64,000 nucleotides of DNA from Clarkia xantiana subsp. parviflora (GCA_036873135.1 JAPTYO010000012.1:8068090-8132089), one strand, 5' to 3'; shown: positions 19,437 through 31,971, numbered from the stretch's first letter. The notes: generated by a model from the sequence alone, not told the origin. A program made the numbers and translations.

Positions 19437-22400
19437 ATGGCGAGTGATCACAACCCTCCCGACGAGGTGAAAAACCCAAGGAAAAGGCCAGGGCGTCCCA
19501 GGAAATCCCCGGCAAACAAAAGAGCAGGAGGCCAAGCTCCAGCTGGGAGCCAGTCGGGACCCTCCCACATCCCAAGAGCTACTTCCGTAGCTTCATCCAT
19601 ACCGACTGACAATGTGCCCAACGCACAGCACAGAGAGCCAAAAGACAAACACCACGCACATCCACCTGGTTTCGAGCCAGAAATGCACAAGGATGAATCC
19701 CAAACGGAGATGCCGCAAGGCGAACAAATACCGGGGGCAAACCCGATGCCCACCGTTACTCCAGCAATGATGGCAGCGCTGTAAGAGTTACTCGCATTCC
19801 GCGAGTCTCTAAAAAACCAAGGATACGCAGCTCAGCCACCTCCGGCCAACCAACAGTATGCTGCGCCAGCAAGAGAGATGTCGCAAGACACTACTCGCTA
19901 TGGCAATCCTTTCCAGGGCGAACACCAACAAGCAAGATATGAACCTGCACGGTCATACACTCCTTTCCAAGGAGCCCAACAGTGGAGGAACGAAAGGCAG
20001 CCCCCATTCTACCACCCACAGCAACCAACAAGAGACGATCCTTGTCAGGCCACAATGAGGGATCAATCTGACATCTACCGCAACAATGGTCAGCAAAATC
20101 CTTCAACAGGTTATGCTGAACCAGTAAAAGGATTTACCGCCGAGATGTTAGAATAAATGGTGGAGAAGAAGATGAAGGAGGCAAAAATGAAAGGAATGCA
20201 CGCTCTTGAAGAAAGGGCGTCTCACCCATTCGCTGACCATTTGGTGAAAAGTCGCGTCCCAGACGCACTGTATCGAATTAGAGGTGACCCCTCTCGTGGA
20301 AAAGGAGACCCAATTGAACATGTGCAAAAGCACGAGGCCTCTCTGCTAGGCAGAACAAAGAACCCGCATCATTTCGCAATGACGTTCTCACAAACTCTTG
20401 CCGGATCTGCAGCGCACTGGTTCTTCTCACTGCCATTCGGACGTATTACTTCATGGGCGGACCTAAAGGCCAAGTTCATTCAGCGGTACATGGGCGAGCG
20501 CACGTTGTTAAAAGGGGCAAACGCTTTGGACGACGTCCAACAACAAAACGAAGAGTCCCTGGCCGACTACTACGTCCGCTTCAATCAGAACATTTCTGAC
20601 ATTCAGGGGAACCTGACCGAAGGAGAAATCGTTCGAGCATTCATTCGAAATCTCAGACGAAGAGGCAATGCCCTAGCTGAGAAAATGGCAAAGCGCCCAG
20701 CGGAATCCATGGAAGAATTAGCCGCAAGAGTCAAGGAGTACATAGACCTTGAAAGATTCAGAAGCCAGAACAAGGCAAAAATCGCTGCAGCAAATGCGAA
20801 AGATAATCCAAAGCAGAACCAACCAAAACCACATTCAAGTGGTCAACAAGGAAGACATTGGCAACCTCAGCCAAAAAGACCTTTCCAAGGGGAGTTCCAG
20901 AAGCCAAAGGAAATAAATCTTGCCGATTGCATCCCTCTGAATGCCCCGCTGTCTGTAATTTTGAAAGAAATGAAAGACGCGAATATGTGGAAGGAGCCAA
21001 ACAACTTCAGGAAAGGCCCATTGGGAAGAGACAAGGACAAGTGGTGTGAAAACCACGAAGTCTTCGGCCATGAGACCGATAGCTGCGTCAGTCTACGCTT
21101 CCGAATCAACAACTTTGTCCTCAAGGGCGAATTGAAGCAATTTGTTGATCAGGGCAACAACCCCCCCGAGAAAGGCTCAGCCAGAGTCGTCAAAAAGAGG
21201 AAACAAGGGAAAAGAGAAGGTCAATGACAACCCTCCGCCACCCAAGCGAGGTGTAATCAACGTCATACACGGAGGGCCTGCCGCCGGAGGACAAGTATCT
21301 AATGCTCGGGACATTTATGCATCCCAAGCAGCAACACTGCCGAAATACGGAAAGCGCAAACAACCCGAACAAGAAGACACAGTCATCCAATTTTCCAGGG
21401 AAGACTTAAAGCACATCGTTTACCCCCACGATGATGCTTTAGTCATTACCATGGACATTGACGGGTACGATGTGAAAAGAATTCTTGTGGATGGTGGAAG
21501 TTCTGCTGACATTCTACATGTCAGAGTCCTGGAGCAACTAGGAAAATCTGTCAAGGACTTGTCCCCAGGAACCTTCTCTTTAGTCAGCTTCGCAGGAGCA
21601 GCCACACAACCCTTGGTTACAATCACACTTCCTGTCATCCTTGGCCAGGGGTGGAGAGCATTGCATATCAACGTCACTTTCGTAGTTGTAGAATCCCTCG
21701 GAGCCTACAACGGAATCTTGGGACGAACAACAATCAATCCCTATGTGATCGTGCCCTCCACCGTCCACCAAAAGATGAAGTTCCCAACAGAACATGGGAT
21801 TGGGGAAGTGCTCGGCGATCAGATAACCGCACGACGTTGTTACGTCAATGCCTTGAGAGCAAAGCACCAATACCATGTGGCCATGATAAATTCCTTCAAG
21901 AGGCAGAAAGTTGTTGATGAAAGAAAGAAGCAATTGATGGAACAAGCTGTTACAGTTTGGAACCAACATGGAAGCATCCAGTTCTCACCATGGCACCAGA
22001 TTTGGCTCGTTAAGCAGGAAGAAGACGAGCCAATCATGGAATACTTCAGCAAATTTGCCTCCAACGCCTCAATCGCAAAAGCAACAAGAGAAGAAGTGAT
22101 AAGCGTATTCTATGCAAACATGAACGCCAAATCTTTCCTTCTCTTTGGACGAACTCATGGATGGCAAACAACAAAAACCATGGCGGATCTAAAGGATAAG
22201 CTGGAGACGGCAGTCTTATGCGAGCAAGAATTGAGGTGGGGTACACCCCTCAGTTGGGACAAAGGAGTTCGAGCAGAGACAAACAACCAGGAAGACGCAA
22301 ACTTTGATATCGACAACATCTTCACACCGTCAACCTGCTAGAAAACAAGCTCCCAAGTCCGCTTGCCCCGGAGACAGCTTTCTTGGGCAACAACATCAGA

Positions 22401-22549
22401 GAATGGTGCAAGTACCATAAAACTTGGGCACACAACACAAACATGTGTCCACCATTAAACTGGGAAATCGAAGAATGCATCACGCTAGGCGCACTGAGGC
22501 GATTTGTTGCAACCAACTACGCGACATCGTCATCAAACCAGCCATAATG
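19437..22549 (+). pseudogene. Element B gag-protease-second-gag polyprotein, broken
   Basis: The ATG at 19437 opens a frame with an AT-hook-like KRPGRPRKSP near residue 16 and a low-complexity front. In-frame TAA codons occur at 19782-19784 and 20154-20156. The gag core follows (about 20260-20760, with FNQNISDIQGNLTEGEIVRA) and then a zinc knuckle CENHEVFGHETDSC. A frameshift in a run of seven C near 21162-21168 leads to the protease ([11 protein letters not shown]). After the protease comes a second, shorter gag-like domain (about 21950-22230). A second frameshift near 22330 leads to a second knuckle CKYHKTWAHNTNMC, ending at TAA 22547-22549. No polymerase follows. Element C has the same order in one intact frame, so these four lesions mark decay. 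Element N inserted 48 bases after the stop. Confidence 0.85.
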
Positions 22550-22597
22550 AAACGGGAGAAACAACTATCTTTTAGATTACTTTGCGCATTCTAGTAC

Positions 22598-23904
22598 TGT
22601 CGGACCTAAAATCTGACATAATGCGAATTACGTTTTGAAAACGTGGAATTTTGGAAAGAGTCGCCACTAGCTAATTACGGCTAACTAGAAACCTAAATTA
22701 CCTAGGTAAAAAAACAAATTAGCACCTAAGTAATTAATTGGTCTGCGTTCAAAGATTTTGGGATCGGGGGTTCCGTTACGAATTAAAAAAAAATTCTAAT
22801 CACGCCCTTTCGGTACTTAATTAACATATTTGCCAGTTTTAAAATTAAACTAAATTCACGCGAAATATTTGACATCGGCAAAATTAAACCTAAAAAAAAA
22901 CTCATTATGCGCCTAAATTCCCTAATTGAAATAAAATCTAATTAACGTCAAACATGCTCAAAATCCTAGCACAATTTAGTAGACACATATTATACACATA
23001 TATTCATTAGGCATGCTATTTTATTAATCTACATCTAAACTAGTTAATTAACATGATATAATAATAACTATACTAATAATAACAATAACACAAATAATAA
23101 TAATAATAATAAATAATAATAATAATAACAGAAATAATAAATAAATAAAAAAGAAAAAAAATAAAAAAAAATAAAAAAATAAAGACCAGGGCGTGCGAAA
23201 CTACCTGCCGGAGGGGGGGAAGACCTGCGCTGGCAGCGGACCAGGTCCTGGGTTGGCAAGGCGGCGGCGCGACGCAGCAGGTGGGACGGGTGGCTGGTCG
23301 TTGGCGACGGCGGCGGACGGAGCGCGGCGGCTGAACAGGGCACGAATCTGGGAATAGCTACAGCAGGTGCAGCTACGGTGGTCGGAGCTGGCGACGGCCT
23401 TGGGCTGGGTGAGGGTCGGACTGGGGCGGCGACAGGCGGGGCGGCACGGCGCGGTCGGGGCTGACGGAGGCGGCGGCGGCGGTAGGTCTGCCGGAGCTCT
23501 GGTGCTGGACGGGAGAAGATGAAACAAAATACCAAGCACGAATTTCGAGGGAAAACACTATTTTATTATAATTTTTTTCTGTGTGTATTACATAGATGCT
23601 AGGGGTCTATTTATAGGTAAATTAGACCCAAAAATTAGGAAAACATATATTTCTCTAATATGCACTTAATAAATCCGAAAATTATATATATATATATATT
23701 TATGATTTTTGCCATAAATATATACTATATATTTTCTGATTATTACATCATTTATTGCATATGTATTTTCCTAACTTAAACTGAGCCTATTTTTGGCAAC
23801 TCCGTGACCTTCCATATTTAAATACTTCCTTTTTTAAACGCGTTACACATAACATTTTTGACGTGTTACGCACGTGTCGCGCGTACCAAAATTAGGTGTT
23901 TACA
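22598..23904 (-). repeat. 3' LTR of element N
   Basis: TGTCGGACCTAAAATC to GGTGTTTACA on the plus strand, 1307 bases. It contains a GC-rich block (about 23190-23530) in otherwise AT-rich sequence. Proline/arginine-rich frames in that block are identical in both LTRs and are not counted as genes. Confidence 0.95.
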
Positions 23905-23918
23905 GCTTGCCCCTCTTT
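23905..23918 (-). other. Polypurine tract of element N
   Basis: On the minus strand AAAGAGGGGCAAGC directly precedes the 3' LTR. Confidence 0.75.
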
Positions 23919-25033
23919 GGACGGACTCCCGTAGAATGCATTCGAGGGGGTTTGTCCAAAGACGAGTAAACACTAATTTTGGCTAGGAAGTATATCTTCT
24001 TCCGGGTCTTCAAGTCTCCAAGGCGGCCTTTGGCTTTATTGATGGTGCGAAAAAGTAGAGCCTCGGTCGGCGGTGCCCCTGTTGGTGGTGCCTCCGTTGG
24101 CGTGCGGAAAATAAAACCTCCGTCGGCGGTGCCCCTGTTGGCGGTGCCTTCATTGGCGATGCAGAAAGTAAAGCCTCCAGTGGCGTGCAGAAAAGTAAAG
24201 CCTCTAGTGGCGTGCAGAAAAGTAAAGCCTTTGGTGATGATTGGTAACAGAAGACCTCTGCGTCAGACAGTACCAAAACCCCTGGTGACGCCTCTAGCGG
24301 CGAGTGGTAGCGGAAAAACCTCTATGTCAGACCGTTCCTGAAAATCTCTGGTGATATCTCTGGTGGCGAAAGACCTCTACGTCAGATCGTACCGGAGAAC
24401 CTTTGGTGATGCCTCTAATGGCGAGTGTCGGAGATGAGCCTCTAGTGGCGTCCGTTGGAGAAGTGCCTCTAGTGGCGTGACTTGCGAAGGCTGAATACTA
24501 AGGCTTCGTTCGTCGGGATTGACTCTGATTGTCGGTTGTGACTTGTAGGAACAGACTGTAACAGCCCTACTTGTCCTTGAATGGTGACTCGCGAGAACAG
24601 ACTGTAACCGTCCCGTTTGCCATGAAGTTGACTTTGGAAGGCGCTGTGTTGCACCTGAGTGCTTGTCCCTAATTTTTGCCTAAATTGCGCACGGCGCGAC
24701 AATCTAGCGGGATTTTTTTTTTTTTTTTTTTTTTTGAGAATTTTTCTCTCCTTTTGCCGTGATTGCAATTTCTGAACTTGCAACCATGCCCCTCATTTCC
24801 TGATTTTGCCTAGGCCGCCCTTTCGGGTTTTCAACCTAGCGGAAGCACTCTTTATTTGATAGCCGATTAAACGGTGGCTGTGACCCGTACTTTATTTTCC
24901 GCCTCGATGCGGGAGCTTTTGTAGCCATTTGGAGGGTGGCTGTGGCCCTTTACAGTTTAAAATCTCAGATAAGTAGCTCAGGATGCGCTATGAAGCTTGT
25001 CGTCATCGCTACTTAAGGCCCCCCTTTTTTTCT

Positions 25034-25064
<31 letters not shown>

Positions 25065-25163
25065 GTGAACTCTCCTTTTACCATGACTGTCCTTTCAGAT
25101 TTTCAATCATGCCTCTCATCCCTAATTTTTGCCTAAGTCGCCTTTACAGGTTTTCGACTTAGC

Positions 25164-25193
<30 letters not shown>
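23919..25193. repeat. Repeat-rich 3' region of element N
   Basis: Two kinds of repeat are seen. At 24050-24480 a degenerate GCCTCTAGTGGCGTGCAGAAA family recurs about ten times. At 24660-25195 three diverged units each contain CCCTAATTTTTGCCTAA, then TAGCGGGATT and a long T run (T runs near 24712, 25035 and 25168). On the element's own strand these are A-rich. No coding frame is supported. Confidence 0.75.
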
Positions 25194-25195
<2 letters not shown>

Positions 25196-28100
25196 AGGCA
25201 TAATACCTTTTAAGTGCGTCTGCATTGATTGGACTAGGAAGGTCTTGACCGTCCATATCCGTGATGATCAGCGCACCTCCCTTGAACACCTCTTTGACCA
25301 CGTAGGGTCCTTCGTACTTTGGCGCGAACTTCCCTCGCGAATCAGGATTGATACGCAGTACTTTACGCAACACCAGGTCTCCTGGTTGGAAATTACGTGG
25401 TCGCACCTTCTTGTCGAAGGCCCTAGCCATCCGTTGTTGGTAACATTGCCCATGACATAGTGCCGTGAGCCTCTTCTCGTCGATGAGGTTCAATTGTTCA
25501 TACCTTTGTCTAGCCCATTCTGCCTCGTCCAGCCCTGACTCTGCCAGGATCCTTGCAGAAGGGATTTCCACCTCCACGGGTAGAACAGCTTCAGTTCCAT
25601 ACACGAGAGAAAACAGAGTTGCCCCGGTTGAAGTACGGATCGATGTTCTGTATGCCAAGAGTGCCCAAGGCAGCATATTGTGCCAATCTTTGTATGTGAC
25701 AGTCATCTTCTCAATGATCTTCTTGATGTTTTTATTTGCTGCTTCTACCGCGCCGTTCATCTGAGGGCGGTATGGGGAAGAATTCCTGTGCTTGACCTTG
25801 AGTTGAACACATAAATCGTTTATCAATTTGTTGTTGAGATTCTTGGCATTGTCCGTGATTATTGTCTCGGGCACCCCGTAACGGGCAACGATGTCTCTTC
25901 GTAAGAAACGCTCAAATGCTTTTGCAGTAACTGATGCCAGCGTGACAGCCTCTATCCACTTGGTGAAATAATCAATTGCCACTAAAATGAACCTGTGACC
26001 GTTAGATGCATTTGGTGAAATGGGACCGATCACGTCAATTCCCCACATAGAAAAAGGCCACGGAGAAGACATCGGATGCAACTCATTTGGCGGCGCATGA
26101 ATTTGACTTGAATACACCTGGCATAAGCGGCATCGACGGACGTGCTCGACGCAGTCTGCCATCAGGGTAGTCCAAAAATAGCCCATCCTCATGATTTTTC
26201 TTGCAAGCATGTGACCGCTCATGTGCGGTCCACAGCTTCCCTCGTGGACTTCCTCCATCAACCGCTTTGCCTCTTCCGAACCTACACATCTCAAAAGGGT
26301 AGTATCAAAAGATTTTCTATAAAGAACCTCACCACTAAGAAAGTAATTGCATGCCATTCTGCGGATGGTCTTCCGATCTTTGCTACTTGCACCCTCGGGA
26401 AACTCGCCTGACTGCAAGTATCTCTTTATATCAAGGAACCAGGGCTCGCCATCTGATTCTTCGAGTGTGCAACAATATGCCGGACGCTTGTTTACTTCAA
26501 TCTCGAGGGGCTCTATGGAATTCCCGTCTGAGATATTCACCATTGATGCGAGAGTTGCCAACGCATCTGCAAATTGATTTTTACTCCGAGGCATCTGCGT
26601 GAATGTTATTTCCTCAAACTTCTCGCTCAACTCTTCAATGTGCTGATGATATGGTTGTAACTTGGGATCTCTCGTTTTCCATTCTCCCAAGGTTTGGAGA
26701 ATGATCAGCATGGAATCTCCATAAACCTCCAATTCCCGTATCTTGAAGTCAATTGCCGCTCGCAACCCGAGAATGCACGCTTCGTACTCTGCCACATTGT
26801 TCGTGCACGGGAAAGTGATCTTTGCTGCTACAGGAAAATGTTGACCTTTTGGGGATACAAGCACTGCCCCTATACCACATCCGGTGGAGTTTGCAGCTCC
26901 ATCAAAATACATTCTCCACATGTTTTCATTCCTTGTTTCTTCCTCCACGTGAAGTATGTCACTGTCCGGAAGCTCGTGATTTGCTTGACGATCGTCATCA
27001 ATGGGAAACTCGGCTAGGTGATCTGCAATAGCCTGCCCTTTTATAGAAGTACGAGGAATGAACTGTATATCGTACTCAGCAAGCTGGACCTGCCATTTGG
27101 CGACATTCTTCATCAATGCCGGCTTCTCTAGTATGTACTTCAAGGGATTTAGCTTAGAAATGAGATGTATGGTGTAATACAACGTGTACTGTCGGAGTCG
27201 CTGCATTACCCATACTAAAGCGCAGCTTGTTCTTTCAATCTCCGGGTACTTGGCCTCTCCTTCAGTGAACTTCTTGCTGAGGTAATAAATGGCGTGCTCT
27301 GTCTGGCCATCTTCATCTAGTTGCCCCAACATGCATCCCAAAGAGCCTTTTCGGACTGCCAGATACAAAATGAGTGGCCGACCTGGAGTGGGCGGTACTA
27401 AAACCGGCGAATTGACGAGATATTCTTTGATTGACTTGAAGGCATGCTGACACTCTTCATCCCATTCAATTAATGCATTTTTCCGCAGGAGACGGAACAA
27501 CGGTTGACACTTGTTCGTCATGTTGGCGATGAACCTCGCGATGTAATTCAAACGCCCGAGCAAGCTTCTGACCTCCTTGACGGTAGACGGTGCCGGAAGG
27601 TCTAGTATCGCTTTGACCTTGTCGGGATCCACTTCTATACCCTTCTTACTGACTATGAAGCCCAGCAACTTACCGGATGTTACTCCGAATGTGCATTTTG
27701 CTGGATTTAGCCTGAGTTTAAATTTCTTAAGCCGTTCAAAGAGCATCCGCAGGTTGACAAGGTGGTCTTCATCTTTGCGGGACTTTGCAATCATATCATC
27801 GACGTATACTTCTATCTGCTTATGCATCATGTCATGGAACAATGTCACCATTGCTCTCTGGTAAGTTGCCCCCGCATTCTTGAGTCCGAAAGGCATGACC
27901 TTGTAGCAAAACGTGCCCCACATTGTGATGAAAGTGGTTTTCGATTTGTCTTCTTCTGCCATCTTGATTTGATTGTATCCAGAGAACCCATCCATGAATG
28001 AGAACATGTTGTGTCGTGCTGTGTTATCGACTAACATGTCAATATGAGGGAGTGGAAAGTTATCCTTCGGACTAGCCTTGTTGAGATCCCGATAATCAAC

Positions 28101-28599
28101 ACAGACTCGAACACGACCATCCTTCTTCGGCACAGGGACAATGTTGGCGACCCACTCGGAGTAGTTGCACACCTCAAGGAACCCCGCGTTAATTTGCTTG
28201 ATGATCTCTTCCTTGATCTTCAGGAGTAACTCTGGACTTTGACGTCTTAAGTGTTGTCTTTTAGGTTTGAACTTCTCGGTATCTATGGGCAGAGTATGTT
28301 GCACAATTGCTGTATCTAGACCGGGCATGTCAGAATATGACCAAGCAAAAATCTCTTTGTACTCGTCTAGCAGCTCGATCATCTGGGCTTTCTGAGAAGG
28401 ATCAAGGGTCGCCCCAATTTTGAGCTCTCGAGGTTCTTCCTTCGTACCGATATTAACTATTTCGGTGGTTTCGGCCGTTGATGGCTTTCTCTCTTCGAAT
28501 CTCTCGAGATTCTCTTTTATTTCGATCGGAACATGGTCATCATTATATTCCTCTGATGGAATCACATCGTCATGGTTTTCGTGTTTTCTTGTATTTTTC
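25194..28599 (-). CDS. Element N polymerase: RT, RNase H, second RNase H, integrase
   Basis: A 1123-codon open frame from 28565. The exon probably begins at 28599, after the intron acceptor, continuing gag-protease in frame. Approximate residues: reverse transcriptase 80-330 with the YVDD active site near 254, RNase H 370-510, a second archaeal-type RNase H starting MYFDGAANSTGCGIG near 550, integrase zinc-binding finger near 760-810, and the catalytic core with Asp in GIDVIGP and ITDNAKN and Glu in VEAANKN. No chromodomain was seen. It copies the element RNA to DNA and inserts it. There is no in-frame stop and the key catalytic residues are present, so this copy may encode an active enzyme. 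Confidence 0.93.
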
Positions 28600-28769
28600 C
28601 TACGGTAAGGAAAATAACCGGAATCAATGCGAATTTGACTAGATATGAGTAAAATTTGAAATAAAGGGATTTATTTATATTGATATGATCATGATAATAT
28701 CCCTCTTTCCAGTGCGGGGCTCATGATCTTGCCGCGCAAAGGAGTACAACAGAAATTCATAAATCTTAC
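28600..28769 (-). other. Probable spliced intron between N gag-protease and polymerase
   Basis: On the minus strand the donor GA|GTAAGATT overlaps the gag-protease stop (TAA 28768-28766). An acceptor TTACCGTAG ends at 28600. Removing these 170 bases joins the two frames in phase, restoring a Glu codon at the junction, and takes out the stop. A spliced intron at this place is a known feature of Ogre elements. Unspliced RNA would give gag-protease only. Confidence 0.72.
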
Positions 28770-31700
28770 TCATCGCTAAGCGAAAGAGCATAAACTGGAA
28801 TTGAAAACCAATTGGCGATTGCTTCTCCTTCAACAAATGGTCGGACATAGATGCCTGGGGGAACTTCTTCGAGGATGGCTCCAACCGTGGTGTCGGTGAT
28901 GAATAATCCGGCTATGGCTTGTAATGCTTCATCTTCATCAGCTCGAATGATCTGAGGTGGCCCTGGGAAAGTCACTGACAGCGGTGGGATGTTCATAGGC
29001 CTCCACCTTCTAGTGAATCGCCCCCTCTGGAAACCCACCAGTTGTTGTTTCCCGTGTGCACTTTGATCATCTTCTTGGAATGGGGAATACCCTAGTCCGT
29101 ATTTGCATACACTTTCCTTCAGCTGGAGTGGACGCGGAATCCCTTGACACCTGATACCCAGGCCTTGACCCGGGACGAAATTATTCCTCAACATGAACCT
29201 TCCTACCATGATGTCTGCTTTGCTCAGCGTTGGCTCTCCCCAATCCCTGATGACGGAGATTAGCTCAAAGGAATGGTATGCGGGTGGCTCATCTCCACTA
29301 GTGTTGATGACAGGGACCGCCGTTTCCTGGTAGATGTTGTGATCACCTTCTCCCCTGATTTCCACGAGGCGATTGTCGATCACGTATTTCAGCTTCTGGT
29401 GTAGGGTGGATGGAACCGCCCCAGCCGCGTGGATCCATAGTCTTCCCAAGAGAAGACTGAAAACATTCGGGATATCCATGACCCTGAAAGTGACATCAAA
29501 AACATTAGGGCCAATTTCGAGTTGCAACTCAATCTCTCCATAAACTTCCTTTCTCGTGCCATCAAAAGCTCGAACTGCCGACTTGCTCGTACGGATATGG
29601 GACATGTCAATCCTCATTTGCTTGAGCGTGGATAATGGGCAAACATCGACTGCCGAGCCACCATCAACCATGACCTTCGAAAGCACGAATCCGTTACATT
29701 TGCAGACAATGTGGAGGGCCTTCACATGGTTCCGACCGTCGATTCCTAGATCGTCATCCCCGAAATAAATCTGGTTCGAGAATATAGAGCCAATAACATC
29801 ACCCATCTGTTCAGCAGAGGTCTCCTTCGGCACTAAGGCTTCTTTGAGCACATTCATGAGAGCGTCACGATGAGTTTCCGAGCTTAAGAGGAGAGCAAGC
29901 AAAGAGATTTGAGCCGGAGTCTTGCGGAGCTGATCAATCACTTTGTCCTCCCCTTCCTTCATGAATTTTACGAAGTCCACAATTTCTTCGTCAGTCACCT
30001 TCTTCTTTGGCGTTACTTCTACAGCCTTATCTTTAGCAACATCCTCCATGTACGAACGACCCGAACGTGTCATGAGCATAACACGATCGTCTGGTTTTGC
30101 CGCTCCGATTATCTGAGCTTCGTAATTCCAAGGAACCTTCTTGTTGCTTTCATATTGGAAGGGAGTCGGGCTCTGCATCACTAGTGGCAACCTGGCCGAC
30201 TGTTCAGGCACATAATTAAGTATAAATGGCGTGATTACCGCAATAGCGACATCTTCTGACGACTCCTCCTCGAGACAGATCATGTTGATGGTTGATGAAG
30301 GACCAGCATTGTGTTGCGGCAAAGGGTTTGTCTTGACATTAGGAGGAGGGATTGGGTTGAGAATAAGGAGCTTATTGTCAATGAGGTCCTGAATCCTGTG
30401 TCTCAGACGGGTGCATTTCTCTATCGAGTGTCCGGCTACTCCCATGTGGAACTCACATCTCGAGTTTGGATCATCGTTGAGTACTCTCGAATCCGGCCTC
30501 ATGAACTCGGGGCCGATGAGGTTTTGTTCCAACATTTTCTGGTATACTTCAGCCATTGACACAGGTAAAGGGGTGAAGGCCCTTGTTTCTCTCTGCCTGA
30601 AATTAGCTCGATTTGCTTGTCCGCCTGTAAAGGAGGGTTGGGGGGCCGGGGGTACTTGAGTTACCGGCTGAGCCGTGGGGGTTGTCAACTGTATTGGGTA
30701 GACTGCGCCTACAGTCGCATCTTTCGGGGGCGGCTTTTTGGCACCGCCCTTCTTTAGACCATCTCCTTTGAGAGGATCTTCAATCTTCCCCATTCGAATT
30801 CCTTGCTCAATCATCTCTCCGGATTTTACCAGGTCGGCAAAATTTGCAGAAACATGTCCTAATAAATGGGAGTAGTAAGCTCCTTTTAAAGTTCCGATGA
30901 ACATTGATACTGCTTCTGTGTCTTCCAGTGGTGGTCGGACTCCGGCAGCCTTCTCTCTCCACGCCTGCATGTAGTTTCTAAAGGATTGTCCGCCAGTCAT
31001 CTCCATGCCTTGAAGATCCATGCGAGTCGGAGCAGTGTCCAGATTGAACTTGTATTGGCGAACAAAAGCGTTAGCCATGTCCTCCCAGGTTGAGATATCA
31101 CCGGCCTTTAAGCTGACGAACCAAACCAAAGCTGCTCCCTTCAAGCTTTCTTGGAACGTCTGGATCAAGAACTTCTCGTGCTGCTGGTAAGGGGCCATTT
31201 TTGCCAGGTAGATTCTCAGGTGGACGATGGGATTTCCGGTGCCATCATATTTCTCGAAATCAGGCACTTTGAACTTTTCTTGTCTGGACATGTCGGGAAA
31301 CAAGCATAAATCGGAATAACCAATGCCCCCGTATTGCTCAAGTCCGGACAGAGCCTTCATCCTTTCCTCCATTTTCTTCAAGCGGCGATCTTGCTCGGAC
31401 TCGATGACTGGTGATGATGTGAATTCATTTGTGTCGGCAGAACCCCCTTTGTTCACGGGCCCATATACTGTTGTTGGATTTGGAAGGACATACGGCTTTG
31501 GTGCGGATTGGTCTGGTACGACTAAAACCGGGGGTCGGTCACGAGGGGGTTCTACCGTGGCGTCGGGAAGCACGGTTGCGGCCGGGATTCGAGGTCCGGT
31601 ACTTGCTGCGGGCGTTTTGGAGGAGGTTGGGCTTGTGAATTCTGGCAGCAAAGTTGGGTTGCGGTGAACCGACTGAGCTTCAAGTAGTGCCATGATGCGT

Positions 31701-31807
31701 TCCATGCTAGATGACATGTCGGCCATATCCTGATGCATCTTTGCATTGGCTGCCTCGATCTCGGCCATACGCTTGTCATGTTGCTCGATTTTCTCAGTGT
31801 TTTCCAT
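28766..31807 (-). CDS. Element N gag-protease polyprotein with G-patch-like segment
   Basis: 1013 residues. A short coiled coil (1-45) and a Pro/Thr-rich linker are followed by the gag core (about 170-330, with FEKYDGTGNPIVHLRIYL), a zinc knuckle CEFHMGVAGHSIEKC (about 455), and the aspartic protease (VMVDGGSAVDVCPLSTLKQM, about 705, with D-G-G at the active site as in Tat-lineage elements). Near 880-920 is a Gly-rich stretch (FVPGQGLGIRCQG, YGLGYSPF) resembling a G-patch. Gag forms the particle and binds RNA, and the protease cuts the polyprotein. The last codon overlaps the intron donor. The gene lies 164 bases after ORF1. Confidence 0.92.
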   Translation of the reverse strand: MENTEKIEQHDKRMAEIEAANAKMHQDMADMSSSMERIMALLEAQSVHRNPTLLPEFTSPTSSKTPAASTGPRIPAATVLPDATVEPPRDRPPVLVVPDQSAPKPYVLPNPTTVYGPVNKGGSADTNEFTSSPVIESEQDRRLKKMEERMKALSGLEQYGGIGYSDLCLFPDMSRQEKFKVPDFEKYDGTGNPIVHLRIYLAKMAPYQQHEKFLIQTFQESLKGAALVWFVSLKAGDISTWEDMANAFVRQYKFNLDTAPTRMDLQGMEMTGGQSFRNYMQAWREKAAGVRPPLEDTEAVSMFIGTLKGAYYSHLLGHVSANFADLVKSGEMIEQGIRMGKIEDPLKGDGLKKGGAKKPPPKDATVGAVYPIQLTTPTAQPVTQVPPAPQPSFTGGQANRANFRQRETRAFTPLPVSMAEVYQKMLEQNLIGPEFMRPDSRVLNDDPNSRCEFHMGVAGHSIEKCTRLRHRIQDLIDNKLLILNPIPPPNVKTNPLPQHNAGPSSTINMICLEEESSEDVAIAVITPFILNYVPEQSARLPLVMQSPTPFQYESNKKVPWNYEAQIIGAAKPDDRVMLMTRSGRSYMEDVAKDKAVEVTPKKKVTDEEIVDFVKFMKEGEDKVIDQLRKTPAQISLLALLLSSETHRDALMNVLKEALVPKETSAEQMGDVIGSIFSNQIYFGDDDLGIDGRNHVKALHIVCKCNGFVLSKVMVDGGSAVDVCPLSTLKQMRIDMSHIRTSKSAVRAFDGTRKEVYGEIELQLEIGPNVFDVTFRVMDIPNVFSLLLGRLWIHAAGAVPSTLHQKLKYVIDNRLVEIRGEGDHNIYQETAVPVINTSGDEPPAYHSFELISVIRDWGEPTLSKADIMVGRFMLRNNFVPGQGLGIRCQGIPRPLQLKESVCKYGLGYSPFQEDDQSAHGKQQLVGFQRGRFTRRWRPMNIPPLSVTFPGPPQIIRADEDEALQAIAGLFITDTTVGAILEEVPPGIYVRPFVEGEAIANWFSIPVYALSLSDE

Positions 31808-31971
31808 TTTAGTTGTTAGCCTCGTTCGTGCCAGTATTAGCTAAGTATCTCCTGCCATTAAAAAATGATGATTCAAAATGTGGACACCGAACACCATGCA
31901 TGGTTTTTCAAGAAATGTGTCATTCATTTCAGCGTTTTATTCACGAAGGAAAATGGTTTTACGAAAAAATA

